From Bacteroidales bacterium (GTDB lineage: Bacteria > Bacteroidota > Bacteroidia > Bacteroidales > Muribaculaceae): 33,769 nt of DNA. Position numbers and translations under genes: made by a program. Below, piece by piece: positions 33,403 to 33,769 of the stretch. The stretch spans positions 1 through 33,769 of the forward strand of contig SUXG01000023.1 in assembly GCA_015061085.1 (NCBI GenBank), in the 5' to 3' direction. Each line of letters opens with the position of its first letter. Positions within the stretch are counted from its first letter, which is position 1. The notes beneath the pieces were generated by a model, which had not been told where the DNA came from, did not search any database, and worked only from the letters and a program-made list of their open reading frames with translations.

Positions 33403-33450
33403 ATATGTCCGCATCCTATATTAATTAGTGATGCGGACATATTATTTTCC
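33403..33450 (+). terminator. Rho-independent terminator of the glutamate operon
   Basis: ATATGTCCGCATC (33403-33415) and GATGCGGACATAT (33430-33442) form a perfect 13-bp stem with a 14-nt loop, followed by T-rich sequence (TATTTTCC). It is 37 nt past the DUF4387 stop. Confidence 0.82.
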
Positions 33451-33618
33451 GTCATATAAAAAAGGCAGACTGATCAAAAGCAACTAATTGAGTTCATATC
33501 AAACAATTCATTATATGCTAAAGTCATTGTTGATAAACTCTTCGACACTCTTCGTTAGAGGGCAATTGAATCATAACTGACATGCTTATGACATAGTATT
33601 TTATCGACTATAGCGTCC
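33451..33618. other. Non-coding spacer at the right edge
   Basis: Between the operon terminator and the partial minus-strand reading frame. No promoter of the window's usual form, repeat or convincing ORF was seen here. Confidence 0.5.
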
Positions 33619-33769
33619 CTAATTACCTTTAGGAACGATTGTGTCTCTACAGTATGCCGAGTATCGATCCAAGTATGGATTCAAACTAATACTGGTGTAA
33701 CTCGCAAGTCTCTGCATTATTTCACAAAACTCCCGTAGCAACCCATTTTCATTTGATGAAGGGAAAGAT
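33619..33769 (-). CDS. Possible C-terminal end of a gene cut by the right edge
   Basis: The minus strand is open from the edge to a TAG at 33621-33619, giving 49 residues that include LLREFCEIMQRLASY and SLNPYLDRYSAYCRD and end IVPKGN. The composition looks protein-like, but 49 open codons at an edge can occur by chance and no family is recognised. Confidence 0.3.
   Translation of the reverse strand, partial: SFPSSNENGLLREFCEIMQRLASYTSISLNPYLDRYSAYCRDTIVPKGN

Noticed and set aside
1..33769. CRISPR arrays, insertion sequences, prophage or integrase genes, tRNA and rRNA genes
   Set aside because: Looked for on both strands by eye; no regularly spaced repeats, transposase or integrase motifs, or tRNA/rRNA signatures were found.

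Overview
The window looks like a chromosomal segment of a Bacteroidota bacterium, most likely of the order Bacteroidales. Three things point there: the gene content (gldH, ricT, OmpH/Skp-type lipoprotein, Bacteroidota-type LptD, DUF4954), moderate-to-low G+C with AT-rich spacers, and repeated promoters of the Bacteroidota form TTTG-N19/20-TAnnTTTG, nine of which match well by eye. Family-level placement is not possible from this alone. No tRNA, rRNA, CRISPR array, insertion sequence or att site was seen.

Layout. 1-263: start of a truncated minus-strand lipoprotein. 336-7049 (minus): a small coiled-coil protein and zapA, a terminator, then an rny-ricT-gldH-M24 peptidase-cca run with spacings of 13 nt or less. 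7269-12525 (plus): a small secreted protein with a T9SS-tail-like domain, ilvE, an HD-domain protein and a large LptD-like outer-membrane protein. 12642-20608 (minus): a small membrane protein with a palindrome over its promoter, two lipoproteins, rpsA, hflX-DUF4954-membrane protein, and a small membrane protein plus Skp-like lipoprotein. 20747-24461 (plus): two close pepD paralogues flanking an N-acetylmuramidase-family protein. 24511-25103: an ORF-poor interval with a strong promoter and a strong bidirectional terminator. 25104-26750 (minus): single-chain class I fumarase. 26959-33366 (plus): glmS-glmL-glmE-mal followed by an AtuA/DUF1446 protein and a DUF4387 protein.

The last region is the most interesting. 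GlmS, GlmE and reactivator GlmL convert L-glutamate to 3-methylaspartate using coenzyme B12. Methylaspartate ammonia-lyase makes mesaconate. The divergent class I fumarase is a plausible mesaconase giving citramalate. No citramalate lyase is present; instead the operon ends with AtuA-like and DUF4387 proteins of no known reaction, which may perform or support a step downstream of mesaconate. The peptidase/muramidase cluster next door could supply amino acids, but this is inference.
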